A stretch of DNA of 64,000 bases. Source: Sabellastarte sp. h YS-2021. Its lineage: Eukaryota > Annelida > Polychaeta > Sabellida > Sabellidae. Of this stretch, positions 37,647 through 50,195 are shown one piece after another. The notes under the pieces are model-generated. The model was not told the DNA's origin. It did no database searches and saw only the letters and a program-made list of their open reading frames with translations. The translations under genes and the position numbers were made by a program. The DNA is taken from the NCBI GenBank assembly GCA_964017235.1, contig OZ024930.1:154628221-154692220 (forward strand), written 5' to 3'. The number at the start of each line of letters is the position of its first letter. The stretch's first letter is position 1.

Positions 37647-38370
37647 TCAGGGGCCGGTTTCATGAACAGACTTAAGCCTTGAGTCAGACTCAAAAGTTGA
37701 GACTTTGTCTCAAATTTTGGAAATAGTTTGCTGAGTCTGTGAACTCAGACTCAATGCATTTCACAAACAAGCTCAACTTGAGACCTGGCTCAGTCACAGG
37801 CTCAAATTTGAGCCCATGAAGGAGGTGTCTCAAATTTGAGTCCAAGCTTTGATGCCAAAAAACACATACATAAAGCGATACAATTTGTTCCAAAATGAAA
37901 TTGATAAATCTTGAAATCTTCTATTTTCATTTTATTTTGTAATTACAGCCACATAATCAATATTTACTAATAACAAAAGTCAATAGAATTGACATGCTTT
38001 ATAGGATATTATCAAGTGACAGACCTCAAGGGTGGACTCAAAGCCAGACTCAACCTCAGTTGAGTCTCAATCTTATGGATCACTTAGAATAATATATTAT
38101 CATATAATTTCTTTGTATTAAGAGTATTAAAGATATTTAAAATGATAATAATCATGAAATATAACTTTTTAAACTAAAAATAAGCCCACTAAATATATGA
38201 AATGAGATTAAAAAGTTGAGACCATAACTTGAGACTGGTCTCAGCTGATCCACCCTTTGTGAAATCCATTTGAGCCAAAAACTCAGTCGAGACAAAAGTC
38301 TCAGATTTGAGACCCTGACTCAGCCTTGAGTCTGGCTCAGTTTGAGACTTTTCATGAAACCGGCCCCTGA
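37647..38370. mobile_element. MITE with perfect 20-bp TIRs and GAGTC-rich body
   Basis: TCAGGGGCCGGTTTCATGAA at 37647-37666 is repeated exactly in inverted form at 38351-38370. The 724-bp body is full of short palindromic phrases such as CTCAAATTTGAG and TTGAGTCAGACTC near both ends, which makes much of it self-complementary. No coding capacity and no clear target duplication. The GGGGCCG start resembles TIRs of several cut-and-paste families, so the superfamily is left open. Confidence 0.85.
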
Positions 38371-38799
38371 TCTTACCTGATGCAATATTGCCACCTGTTT
38401 TGATTATTGTATCCCCGACGCGAAGCGGGGATACTATGGATTCATCATCGTCCGCGTCCGCGCCCTCGTCCGCGTCCGCGTCCGCAGAGATTTCTTGTTA
38501 GCGACCTACAGTCCACATTTCTTTCCGGATTTCTTTCATATTTGGCAGGTGACTTGATATGGTAGAGGACTCGCCACCCTATCTTTTTGGTAGGCTTTAT
38601 GTCTAAATTAGGCCTGTGGTAGACAAAAATGTCTAAAATGTGGAATATTGCTTGTTAGCGACCTACAGTCCACATTTCTTTCCAGATTTCTTTCATATTT
38701 GGCAGGTGGCTTGGTATGCTAGAGGACTCGCCACCCTATCTTTTTGGTAGGCTTTATGTCTAAATTAGGCCTGTGGCAGACAAAAATGTCTAAAATGCA

Positions 38800-39930
38800 T
38801 TAAAAGTCATGAAATCATGCACTAAATCACTTATAACTTAAAAAGTGTTGCATTTAGAGCATTTTGTTAAAATATGTTATTCAGATACTTTTTTCATAGC
38901 TACAACATGGTGAGTAACTTGGGTGTCTGTCTCAATAGCTAAGTGAGTAATAGCTACTTTTGGGCTTTTCAGTAACTTCCATCATGAGTAAAATCAATTG
39001 TAACTTGAAAACTATTGCATTTACAGAATTTTGTATAAATATGTTATTCAGCTACTTTTATGTCAGCTATAACATAGTAAAATTTCAGACCTGTAGCTCA
39101 TGGCATAGCTGAGTAATAGCTACTTTTAGGTTATCACTGTTGAGTAAATTACTTATAACTTCAAAAGTATTACATTTAGAGTATTTTGTTTCAATATGTT
39201 ATTCACCTATTTCGGAGTCAGCTATAACATAGTGAAGTTCCAGACCTGTGGCTCATTGCATAGCTGAGTAATAGCTACTTTGAAGTTCACACTGTTGAGT
39301 AAATCAGTTGTAATTGGAAAAGTATTGCATTTACAGAAATTTGTGTAAATATGTTATTCAGCTACTTTTGGGTCAGCTATAACATAGTGAAATTACAGAC
39401 CTGTAGCTCATGGCACAACTGAGCAATAGCTATTTTCAGGTACTGACTGTTGAGTAAATGACTTGTAACTTGAAAAATAGTGCATTTGGAGTATTTTGTT
39501 AAAATATGTTGTTCGCCTACTTTTGGGTCAGCTATAACGTCGTGAAATTACAGACTTATAGCTCATGGCATAGCTGAGCAATAGCTATTTTCAGGTTGTC
39601 ACTATTGAGTAAATCACTTGTAACTTGAAAACTATTGCATTTACAGTATTTTGCTTAAATATGTTGTTCACCTAATTTTGGGTCAGCTATAACATAGAAA
39701 AAATTCAGACATGTAGCTCATTGCATAGCTGAGTAATAGCTACTTTGACGTTATCACTGTTGAGTAAATCAGTTATAACGTGAAAACTATTACATTTACA
39801 GTATTTTGTTTAAATATGTTATTCACATAATTTTTGGTCAGCTATAACAGAGTGAAATTGCAGACCTCTATGTCATGGCATAGCTTACCAATATCTACTT
39901 TCAGGTTCTCACTGTTGAGTAAATCATTGT
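38800..39930 (+). repeat. Type-3 tandem repeat, ~155-bp unit, about 7.5 copies
   Basis: Units contain GTCAGCTATAACATAGTGAA, TTGCATAGCTGAGTAATAGC and ATTGCATTTACAG phrases. The first unit, with TCATAGCTACAACATGGTGA, is distinctive and is the same first unit as in element D. Confidence 0.88.
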
Positions 39931-40084
39931 ATCCACTGGATAGCCGTAGTGTGTAGAGAGATTTCACCATTACCGCTCTAACAAAAAAAAATATTATAGC
40001 TAGCCTTCTCGAGTTTGCAAAGTATATTACAGGGTGCACCACAGTACTCTATTGGTAGGCTTTATGTCTAAATTAGGCCTGTGG

Positions 40085-41100
40085 CTAAATTACTTACCTA
40101 CTAAAAATGAGTAATTCTGCATTTTGTCTAAAAGTATTGCAGATAGCAAATTTTTCTTAAATAACTCATTCACCTACTTTTGGGAGAGCTTTCACATGCT
40201 GAAGTTCCAGACCTGTAGGTAATTACTCACCTACTCAAAATGAGTAAATGCGAATTATCTCTAAAAGTATTGCAGATAGCCAATTTTTGTCAAATAACTC
40301 CTTCACCTACTTTTGGGAGAGCTTTCACTTGGTGAAGTTTCACACCCGTAGGTAATTACTCACCTACTCAAAATGAGTAAATGCAAATTATCTCTAAAAG
40401 TATTGCAGATAGCGAATTTTTGTCAAATAACTCCTTCACCTACTTTTGGGAGAGCTTTCACTTGGTGAAGTTTCAGACCTGTAGGTAATTACTCACCTAC
40501 TCAAAATGAGTAAATGCAAATTATCTCTAAAAGTATTGCAGATAGCCAATTTTTGTCAAATAACTCCTTCACCTACTTTTGGGAGAGCTTTCACTTGGTG
40601 AAGTTTCAGACCCGTAGGTAATTACTCACCTACTGAAAATGAGTTAATGCAAATTATCTCTAAAAGTATTCCAGATAGCCAATTTTTGTCAAATAACTCC
40701 TTCACCTACTTTTGGGAGACCTTTCACTTGGTGAAGTTTCAGACCTGTAGCTAATTATTCACCTACCCAAAATGAGTAAATGCTAATTATCTATAAAAGT
40801 ATTGCAGATATCCAATTTTTTATCAAATAACTCATTCATCTACTTTTGGGAGAGCTTTCACATGGTGAAGTTCCAGACCCGTAGGTAATTACTCGCCTAC
40901 TGAAAATGAGTAAATTCGAATTATCTCTAAAAGTATTGTAGATAGCCAATTTTTCTCAAATAACTCATTCGCCTACTTTTGAGAGAGCTTTCACTTGGTG
41001 AAGTTTCAGACCCGTAGCTAATTATTCACCTACTCAAAATGAGTAAATGCGAATTATCTCTACAAGTATTGCAGATAGCCAGTATTTCACAAATAACTCA
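40085..41100 (+). repeat. Type-2 tandem repeat, ~133-bp unit, element C
   Basis: About 7.5 units of the element A/B repeat. Units at about 40190-40750 are nearly identical to one another and share a CCTTCACCTAC variant, suggesting recent amplification. Confidence 0.88.
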
Positions 41101-41370
41101 TTAATATGAAAACAACTTAGAGGAAGTCATGGGCTGCAAATCTTTTCATGTGGTCAGATTTCACCTTGGGCCCCTCCTGCTTATTATTGGTCCTAGAGGT
41201 TTGCAATGTGAAAACGACTTATACGAAATCATGGACTGCGAATCTTTTGATGTGGTCAGACTTCACCTTGGGCCCCTGCTACAGGGTCAAATAAGGGTAG
41301 CCAAACTTAAAAGTGCTTTCACCTTGCTTATTAACGAAAAATGCTTTTTATCTTCTAAACTATGTTAGTT

Positions 41371-42339
41371 GGCCTTTGTCGGTGGATACATCCAGCATCT
41401 GGCCACAGATGCGTCCTATTTCTAGTTTTGTCTTGCTTTTAGGGGTACCCTCCCAGTAGTAAATTTCACCAACTGTGGTAAATTTCATATTTTTGACTAT
41501 TTCCCATTGGATAGTGTTTGATAGGTTCTTTATGTGAGAATGGTATATTTCCTGATAATCGCTGGCAGGTGCTTAGGTATTTCATAGGTGGGAAAATCAA
41601 TGAGATGGCCATTTTATGATAAAGTATCATTTACACCCAAGTTCCCAAAAATATGTAATAACTTGCACACCTTTAAAAGAAAGAATGGCAGGATAGTTCA
41701 ATAATTGGAATATTTTGTACAAAGTTATTTTACTTGTAAATGTTGACCAGTTGTACATAATAAACCTAAACCGATTGCCATTTTTATCTTGGTACAAACT
41801 GAATGTGCTTCATTCAAGCCAGATCTTAGATCATGTTTTTACCTGCAATAGTTGTGTGCATTTGAGTGTTAGCAATTACCGTGTATTTTCCTTCAATTTA
41901 GCTAAAAATTATCAAGATTTTGGTACTTGCTTTTCCAAATAGTATGGGGATGATCATATACATCCACACTCGAGTTAAAGAGCTAAATTATATTGAACTT
42001 ATTTCAGGTAGCAAGGCTTTACCCCAGTTATATTCTAGAATAAACCCTGTAGCCCCTGCTTACAGCATCAGTGGGTACTCTAAACAGAAACACTGACTTA
42101 CTCATTATTGTACAGTTCAGCCCTCAGTCTGTGGTATTTGACCCCTTGTCTCCAACCTCTCTTTGCTTGTGGGTTCTAATCCAGCTTCAAACAATTCTTT
42201 GAATATGCTAAGGCCTTAGGGCCTCTACACAAAAAGGTAAGTAAGAAGCATTTTATAAAGTGTCGAAATTGATGAAAACATCTTCTAACATGCTAATGTC
42301 CAAAAAGGGATAGTCCAGTTCCAAAAAGGAGGTCAGTAT
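41371..42339. other. Non-coding, nothing recognised
   Basis: No supported feature. Confidence 0.45.
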
Positions 42340-43100
42340 CTATATTAGTGTCTGACGGGGAGATGGCTATGGTGGAGGATAGTGCAGTAACGACGCGGCT
42401 CGACTTGGTCATAGTCGGTCGTGAGTGTTGACTTACAGCACTAGTGGAAGATAGGCTAATCTGAAAAGATACGTTTCCAACTGTTTTCTGAATCCAGAGA
42501 TACTTTCCACAGTTCTAATAGGTTGAGGAAGTTTGTTCCACTCTGTGGGAACAGCTACTGTGAAGCTGCTCAACCCTGAGCGTTTATTCAGTTTAGATGA
42601 GGAATTTGATAGGCGATTGCCCCATGTGAGATCACTCTGCTTAATTATAGAGGACAGATATGGAGGTTGGCCAAAATGTATTGCTTTAATAGTAAGAAGG
42701 TTGTATTTAAGCAATATACAGTTATGAATTGGGAGTCAGTGTAGTTGGTACAGGAAGAGTGTAACATGACTAAATTTATTTAGTTTGCACACAGTATGAC
42801 ATAAGGCATTTTGAACTTGTAGTCTGACAGTATATACCTCTTTTGTGTGATAAAGCAGTGAGTTACAGTAATCCAGGCGACTGCTTACCAAGGCATTTGC
42901 CACCTTGACAGCTGTTTCATCATTTAATTACCTGCGGACCCTTCGTAGTTCCCAGAGATGGTAGTAACATATACAACATAGATTACCCACACATCTTTGC
43001 ATTGAATTGTCAGCATCCAGGATGACACCAAGAAAACTTACTGGGAATAATGACTTCATAGAGCTTCTGATTTGATCACCAATCACTATGAATTATGTCA
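42340..43100 (-). mobile_element. LINE fragment (CR1/L2-like), C-terminal end of reverse transcriptase plus 3' UTR
   Basis: On the minus strand the translation runs VSFLGVILDADNSMQ (about 43042), SSRLDYCNSLL, QVQNALCHTV, LLTIKAIHFGQPPYLSS, and FTVAVPTEWNKLPQPIR to GFRKQLETYLFRLAY, stopping at 42433. These are the hallmark phrases at the end of CR1/L2-type reverse transcriptases (the usual forms are LGV-LD, SRLDYCNSLL, LHWLPV, WN-LP--IR and LKTYLF). The frame carries two in-frame stops, one of them replacing the W of LHWLP, so this is a dead 5'-truncated copy. The roughly 90 bases below 42433 look like its 3' UTR. Confidence 0.85.
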
Positions 43101-44756
43101 TGAGCTTATATGTTGAAACAGACTTATTATATAAATGTCAATTTGACTAATTAATCATTGACAAGTGATAATATAGAGAAGCCACCTTCAAGTAGCAGTA
43201 TATTGAGTTTGTGGTTAAGTGAAAGTGTCTTTCTGATCCTTTGAGATTCTCTTGAGTAAGATACGGCTACATGCTTAACCAGCGTGAACTTGCAGGACCA
43301 TACACGTGACCAATGAATTCTACTAAAGGAGAGGGGTGTCCCTGAGCCTGCTGTAGATCCATTTCATTATATAAGAAACCCAAACAAAACCCCTTTCTCA
43401 GTGTGTTGTTCGAGCACCCCTGATACAACCCCATTATAATACAATTTACTTGATACTCTGTACAAAGTCAGCAATTGTGGTAGATCCAGATTTGATGTCA
43501 GAGCTGCTATACTTGTCAAATCAATTGAAATCAATGGACATTGAACCAAAAAAAGGATGGTTTTTGTCAAGCATATGGACATTGATCATGAGTCACTTTT
43601 TGTGCTCCATTTATCCAGAGAGTTGTGAAAGCCCCTTTCTGAAGGTACATATCTCATTATTTCCACTGTTTCATGCCATTTTCACTGGCCAAACAAAATG
43701 TCCAAATATGAGGAGAGATGCAACCTGTCATTGGTGCTTGATTTACTGAATCATTCCTTGTCCTAGTCATCTCATTTCAGCACATCATTACTCAAGGGTC
43801 AAGGTTGAATGGAGGTCAAGCATTTGCTCATTACGTAGTCATGATAAGGGATATGTTATTTACAGTCCAGGAATATTTTCTCTAAGCCTAAAATGATTGC
43901 TAATGCCTGAACTCAAACTCAAAAAAAAAAAAAAAAATTTCAAATTTTTTAGAGCATTTAGAAAATATATAAAATTATAAACTCATTTCAGTGATTCTTT
44001 CCTTATTACAGGTGTCTAAAATTTTGTAGAATGTGTAACCAGCATTTTCCATTTACTGATTTGTATATATATATATATTTTTTTTTCTGTTTATTGACAA
44101 GAGTAAACATTCTTAACAGAATATTAAAAGTCATTTGGAGAAAGGATGGGCCATAAATTTCCAATGCTATTTTGACAGATACATTCAAAACTTATTTTTT
44201 ATTTTTTGGTCACCAGTTCAATTAAATAATTATAAAGTCTGAATTTTATTGTAAATTGGGAAAAATTTTAAGAAGCCACATGGCATGTCATTTAGATTGT
44301 CTCATTGATTTTGCAATGCTTGAGGCAAAAGTTTCCAGGCAGTTTTTCAAACAAAGTTGAACTTATTGGACATAATTTTTCCAGTAAGTTCTCTGAATTA
44401 TGACAGTTTCAACAGTATTTTGACTCCTGGAAATAATAAATGTCTCGTAAAGGGAACTGAAATTTTGATTTACTGATTGCAGGAACTAAACTTTGGTCCA
44501 TGTAATGATGATCATGTGCAGCCCCCATATTTTTGGCAACTTTTGGATTTATGGTCACTGGCTTAATTCTAATTCTGAGATTCTCTCTTCCCCCCCCCCC
44601 TCTGGAAAATAGCATGAAAAGAAAGTTTGCAAAGAAGAAAACAACAGTTAAGGGACAGAAAGTGTAAGTGTCACATATAGCTGTATGTTGTTAAGTGTCA
44701 AGTGGTCAAGATTCAGGATGTACCTTACCAGGAATTCCGGAAAATATGATAAACAT
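43101..44756. other. Non-coding, nothing recognised
   Basis: Contains homopolymer runs (A near 43921, T near 44078, C10 near 44592) and a short TA run near 44064. An open frame near 43450 was considered and rejected. Confidence 0.45.
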
Positions 44757-45110
44757 AGAAGGGAAAAATGTGTGCAGTGTTATAGTACCCTAATTTGACC
44801 TTTGACCTAGTTGTAGTTATCCTGAACTTCAAAAGCTTGTCTGGGCTGTATCTTGGAAACCCTTAGGTTTGGGAAGTAGATGGACAGGGATATGGGTTGA
44901 GTGCAGGTGTGCAATGTCATTGTGCGACCTTTGACCTTGCCATAGTGATCTTGTCCTTTAAAATCTCGACCAGACTATATGTTGGAATATGTAAGTTGTA
45001 GGAAATTGTTACATTGTAGATATATTGGTTGAAGGGTGTAGGTGTGCAAGGTCATGGTGTGACCTTGGCGTGACCTTTAATCTTTGCTCTGCCAAAATAT
45101 TTTCGACTGA
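44757..45110 (+). mobile_element. Family E fragment
   Basis: Diverged modules with TTGTCTGGGCTGTATCT, TGCAGGTGTGCAATGTCAT and repeated GACCTTG phrases. The family E 3' hairpin is absent. Confidence 0.6.
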
Positions 45111-46795
45111 CACGTTTGAGACGTATTTCTCAGATCACAAAGCTGTATATGCCTTCCTAAGGGTCTTGACAAGTTTTTCTAATATTCACATAAAACTTAA
45201 AAATGCCCAGTGTTAGTTATATCTCAAAGGAAAAAGGTCCTATTTTCTCAACATTATTGACAATAATTTCTAGTTAGAGAGTAGGGTAGTGGCTACAAAG
45301 TACTATTAGTATATGAATTACTACTGGCGTTACACTACTGTTTACCTGATATTTAATTATTGAAAGGGAAATATTTACTTAGCTGGACTGAACGAATAAG
45401 GAGGTCACTTCCCTTAAAAGAGATAGGTTTGATCCATGATAATTTATCTATCATAGAAATAGAAAAATGTATATATACAAGCCACATCTGCAAGATCGAT
45501 ACCCATGCAATGGAAAGGTACCGTATATTGAGGGTATAATATGTGGGAGATCATGAGTGACATGTCTCCTTAAGAATGTATCCTTCATTACAAAAAGAAA
45601 AAAAAATGATATCCCACGGCAAAGCAGAAAAATGTTTTTCTTTAAGCATTGTGCATTCCAATTAACTTTTTGAAATGCTTTATGAAAAACCAATAGGTGA
45701 AAAGGTTAAACAGCTTTCATTTTTGTGGTGTGCCGTGAGCGAGTTATCTTGAAAATTTGCAACAAGTGATGAAAGAGAATGAAGACTGTATATTAGAAAA
45801 CGTGACAGGATTAATAGAGGGATGGAGAAATAATTGCAACAAAGCTCATTTTGAAGTACTCTAGAGACGTACTCTTTTTCATTTATCTCTCAAATGAAAC
45901 CCAAATTAGCTTTGTTGCTTTTCTCCTTCTTCTTTTGTCATGGTGCTGTGTGTATTGTATTAAACTTCCTTTTATCTGTATGGTGTCAACATTTTTTCTT
46001 TCTTTTTTTCTTTTTTTTTTTTTTTTTTGGAGAAAATTTATAATGAATGGAAAATTCTATAATTGGAATCCAATGCTTTGTATGTAATAAAACTTTGTGA
46101 AAAGTATCACCAAACAGGATTTTGTCTGTGCATTAGAATTATTTGATATTTAATGACATTTTTTTGAAGATTTTATCTAAATTAATGTTATTATAAATTC
46201 TTAAACATCAGCCATATTTTTGAATGCCAGGTTTGTGTGTCTTTTTTTGTTTTTTGTTTACAGTTTGTAAGAACTTATGGTGTCTTATATTATAAAGTTT
46301 ACATTTTTCAGTAGAGAGTTTAAGATGGAAGTATACATTATAGCATGTATGGCAAATCAAACGGATGATATCATCTGTCATCTTATGGCTATAAGTACAG
46401 AATGTGAAGAAGCCACTCTTGACGGCAATAGAAAATTTGTATGTCTAGCTTCTATTTTCACAACTAAAACTCACATGTAAACGCGAGACCTTCAAACAGT
46501 TACTGATTAAAATATTTAAATAATACAGAGTTAATAATTTTATGTAAAATTATTGATTTTATTCACCATTTATACCATTTCCTACCTTTTGTCATGTAAT
46601 ACCTTAAGCAGAAAATGAGTACTTTTAGGTTTAATTTTACAGTGCACATACTTTCCACAATGTGAATCTTAAACTCTCAAGTATTAAGATCTGAACATAC
46701 TGAGGCATTAAGAGCCAATGTGATAATAATGTTGAAACTGATATGACATAGCTAGTATTTGGCCACCGACTACAATACGATTTTTAGTCAAAGTT
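45111..46795. other. Non-coding, nothing secure
   Basis: T-rich stretch near 46001-46028. A possible but unsupported exon at 46313-46438 is discussed under rejected items. Confidence 0.45.
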
Positions 46796-46960
46796 AAAGT
46801 TAGGGTTTTACGTCTCATTCAGCCATTGGGACGGGTCCTCAGCATTGTCACTTGTGGGAGTCCAACCCCGACTGAGGAAACAGCCTTTGATTAGATGCCA
46901 AACCCACATAATAATTTTCAGAAAGGTATGTCTGTTACTTTTGAAGCTAGCACACAGACA
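46796..46960 (-). mobile_element. SINE- or LINE-like 3' fragment
   Basis: On the minus strand it reads TTTCCTCAGTCGGGGTTGGA, CTGAGGACCCGTCCCAATGG and GAGACGTAAAACCCTAACTT. The final ACGTAAAACCC tail resembles that of the SINE at 49614, and the rest looks like a retroposon 3' region. Ends and target duplication were not found. Confidence 0.45.
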
Positions 46961-47214
46961 GACAAATAAACACATCCAAAAACATAGTCTCATGGTGCAG
47001 GTAATTGTAGTAAGTATACATATTTTAAAAGCCACCGTTCTGAGGATTGAGAGGTTGTATAATATCACAATGAAAACATTCAGGATCACTTTACCAAAAG
47101 ATATCTGTGGCATGTTGATCATGCACGGAATGAAACGTATCCTAAACTATTGAGCTAATTTCAGTTAAATTGAGTTTTTGGTTCTTACATAAAATTTTCA
47201 GAAAGTATCAACAA

Positions 47215-47800
47215 TGGTACATTGGTTGGGGGCTGTATGTGTGCATCATCATGGTGTGCACCTCATGTAGGAAGTTGAAACTTGGTAGGGACATTGGGGT
47301 GTAAGAGTGCAATGTCATTATGTGTCTTTGATTTGACCTTGCTGTAGTGACTTTGATCCTTAAAATCTTGCCCAGGCTATATCTCAGAAACCACAAGCTT
47401 GTGTAGGAAGTTGATACTTGGTACCAGAGATAATTGTTAGCGGGTTTGGTATGCACTGTCATGGTGTGAACTTGATTTGACCACTGGCCTTGCTGTCGAG
47501 ACATTGACCATTAAAATATTGTCCAGACTGTATCTCGGAATCTGTAAGGTGTGGGTGGTTTACATTTGGTGTGAACATTAGTTGGGGGTGTAGATATACA
47601 ACATCATGGTGTGACCTTTGACCTTTCCATAGTGACTTTGAATTCAAAAATCTTGTCTGGACCATATCTCGGAAACTGTAAGGTGTGGGAAGTTAATTCT
47701 TGGATGGGTCATTGATTGGGGAGTGCAGATATGCTAAATCATGGTGTGAGCTGTAACCTTGGCTCTGCCAAAGTGTGTTCACCTGTCATAATTGAGACAT
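47215..47800 (+). mobile_element. Family E element, module region
   Basis: About four diverged modules with TATCTCGGAA, GTAAGGTGTGG and CATGGTGTGACCTT phrases. Its right part may be the piece at 48515-48675, with unrelated sequence in between. Confidence 0.65.
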
Positions 47801-48514
47801 ATTAATTTCTCTTGTGACAAAGATATATGGATTGCTCTCACTGATTATTATGCATACTTTTACTTAGTGCTGGGACGATGTTCGCAAACTTCGGTATTAT
47901 CGCTCGCTGGCTCATTGCCAATCAATGATCAGTAAAATTTAAGTACAACCGATATTCGCTAAATCCATTTCTTTGCAGCCTTTTGGTAACAATAAAATGC
48001 TAACCTTAATAATATTTTGTAAAAATCTGAAATATCCATCAGTTAAAATCACAAAACTAGCCATGAATGCAATAAAAATAACGTAAATAGAAACACCTTG
48101 GGATTTTCCAACTGTTGTCAAGGTAATCAAAATCAGCCAATCACAAGTGAGGATACATCAAGCATAGTCTGTTAGTGAGGGAGACGTCTGTGAATGGCTT
48201 TTAGATTATATTTTGGTCATATTTGTGGTAATTTGTGTGTATTTTACTTCATATAATTTAATATTAATATTTTATCTGTCTTTTTTACACTTCGACTCCA
48301 TAATCGGAAAAGTTCGAAGTTTGGTTACAAATGTCCGATATGAACATTAAGTTTTACTTAATTGTGCTATTTTTATTGGCAGCTATACTTCAATTAATAG
48401 ATTTTACAGCTTCATAATTTTTAGTTTACTGACTAATGCTGTCACCTTGCTGTTGAATTGTCCTGTTTTAATACTGCATCTTGGTATACATTTTCTCTCC
48501 CTTAAACATTATTT

Positions 48515-48675
48515 TCTCTACTTGAACATTATTTGGACCTTTACATAACTGACACTGTTTGCTCTGAAGGTCTCCTGATCTTTGTACTGTTTTACTTCTT
48601 CTGTATCTCATGGTGTCAAAAATTATTTCCCTGAGCCATGGGTTATAGGTATTTCTGATGCTATTTTTTTGTTTT
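48515..48675 (+). mobile_element. Family E right end
   Basis: Matches the last 150 bp of the 63290-63938 element (TTTGGACCTTTACATAACTG, then TTCTGATGCTATTTTTTTG). It is probably the right end of the element at 47215, displaced by sequence at 47801-48514. Confidence 0.6.
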
Positions 48676-49597
48676 ATACTGAACCTCCTGTTTTACAAAC
48701 CCACTGCAATCTGACCACAGTTGTATTCTCCCTGCTTGGTCTGATGGATAAGCGAGTCTGTTCCTTTACTATTTGTGTTCAATTTGACAGTCTCTTTGAA
48801 AGCTAACCAGAAGTATTACGGGTTTCTGGTAATCAGGCCAGTCAGTCCTTGCCTGTACTTACTGTCTTGTGGCTCTATTACTCAAAACTTTATTATAACA
48901 CAGGTCAAATTTATGGAGGAGTTAAACCCACTGACTTTTTTCATTTGTAAAGCTTTTGGATGGCAAAGCTAAGATTATCTAGACACTTTTCATAATCAAA
49001 ACTGCACATGAAACTTTGCAAGACATAAATTGTAAATTTCAAATTATGATTACATCTGTGTGCATAATCATTGAAGTAACAGAGAAACAATTATGTACTA
49101 CATTGTACAGATAATATAAATGTATAAAATATAAATGGAAGTAAGATCACAGTTTTTGCAGGAAAGCTAAGAACATGAAATTGTACAGAACTCCAGTACT
49201 GGGAATGCAATCTGGCTCCAACATTGACATGCTTATTGGCTATTTGCCTTAGATTAAGTCATAAAAACTGGGCGCAATGGGTATTTCTTCACAGATGTTT
49301 ACCAGTATGATATCACTGCAACCCTCTGAAGATTGTTCACAGAATGTTCCATGTTAGTGAAATTGTCTTTTGTAAAGATAATTTGAGTCTTTGTGTTATT
49401 CCTTTTGTCCACACAAACCTTAGCTTCCATTTAAGTATACAGAGGTTAACATCATTCCCAGTTTGTGTATCTGTTGCCAGAAAACATTTGTCCAGATTTT
49501 GTCACAATTTTCGGACACTCTTTCCCACAGTAGTTAAGGTGCCTTGGTATTATGTTAATTTAGGATTACCTTACCTTCACTAATACCTCAAAGTTGG
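48676..49597. other. Non-coding, nothing recognised
   Basis: No supported feature. Confidence 0.45.
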
Positions 49598-49855
49598 TAT
49601 ATAGCTTTAAAATATTTATTTATTTATTTGGGGTTTTACGTCGCTTTCAGCACTGTACAGGTCATATCACGACGGGTAGTTTGAAGGGCAGAGGAAACCA
49701 GTACATACAGTTGGTTAAGGTTTTGTACTGTAAACTGCTGACCAACGCCAAGCAACTACCAGCTTTCCCACTTGAGGTAGAGCCATGAACCAAACCCCAG
49801 CCTCAGAGGTGGGTGTTACCACTCTGCCACCGTGGCCCCTATATAGCTTTAAAAT
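49598..49855 (-). mobile_element. Full-length tRNA-derived SINE with perfect 16-bp target duplication
   Basis: TATATAGCTTTAAAAT flanks the element exactly at 49598-49613 and 49840-49855. On the minus strand the 226-bp body starts AGGGGCCACGGTGGCAGAGT (tRNA-like A-box region). Next comes the core AAGTGGGAAAGCTGGTAG, then CACTGTAC- and CGACGTAAAACCCC-type sequence on the way to a tail of AAATAAATAAATA. Its core matches the SINEs at 20993 and 24526. The B box is changed from the standard form (GGTTTGGTTC in place of GGTTCGAATC). Confidence 0.92.
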
Positions 49856-49900
49856 AATGAAGCATGCCTTGAAAAGGGGACTTTTATTGCGTTAATACAT

Positions 49901-50082
49901 CTTACCTAGTGGACAGATGCATTTGTCCGGCGCCTTGCCGGTCTCGCCAAACGTTAGAAAAAAACGTCCTGAGCTGGGCTCTGGCCGGGACCGGTAGTGT
50001 CCTGTTCATTCGCCAGGTGGCTGTGTAGCCAACCTGCCGGTGTACTGCGCATGCTCGCGCATGCGCTCTTCCTCTTTTTGTT
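49901..50082 (+). repeat. DIRS left inverted terminal repeat
   Basis: From CTTACCTAGTGGACAGATGC to CTTCCTCTTTTTGTT. It is the inverted copy of 56031-56212 with no differences that I could see. Confidence 0.92.
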
Positions 50083-50195
50083 TGGCGCGTCCATTTTGAA
50101 AACGCTTGAAGTTTAAGAGAAACTTTTTGTAATTTTACTAGTGTTATACTGGATATTTAGTTGAATTTATTTAGTGGTAGTTATCTTCATATATC

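Larger units (their letters stand above)
38409..41345 (+). mobile_element. Element C: hairpin-ended element with three different tandem arrays
   Basis: Starts with a 9-bp-stem hairpin (GTATCCCCG 38409-38417, CGGGGATAC 38426-38434), then a CGTCCG-rich stretch. Two units of a ~153-bp leader repeat follow (38493-38797, with TTCATATTTGGCAGGTG and GGCTTTATGTCTAAATTAGG). Next come about 7.5 units of the ~155-bp type-3 repeat (38800-39930), a 150-bp interval, about 7.5 units of the type-2 repeat (40085-41100), and two units of type-4 (41100-41345). A piece of the leader repeat recurs at 40045-40085, between arrays. The start and end of its type-3 array match those in element D. The right end is not sharply defined. 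Confidence 0.65.

Noticed and set aside
43450-43749. Open frame of 99 codons starting MILCTKSAIVV
   Set aside because: No splice-flanked or domain support; the opposite strand is also open over part of it.
46313-46438. Exon-like stretch after TTTTTCAG with donor TTT|gtatgt (MEVYIIACMANQTDDI)
   Set aside because: Phase does not follow from the last ankyrin exon, no domain is recognised, and AT-rich DNA produces such stretches by chance. RNA reads would decide.
47866-47880. AGTGCTGGGACGAT, similar to the start of some hAT elements
   Set aside because: I could not find the matching inverted end or an 8-bp duplication, so it is not listed as an element.
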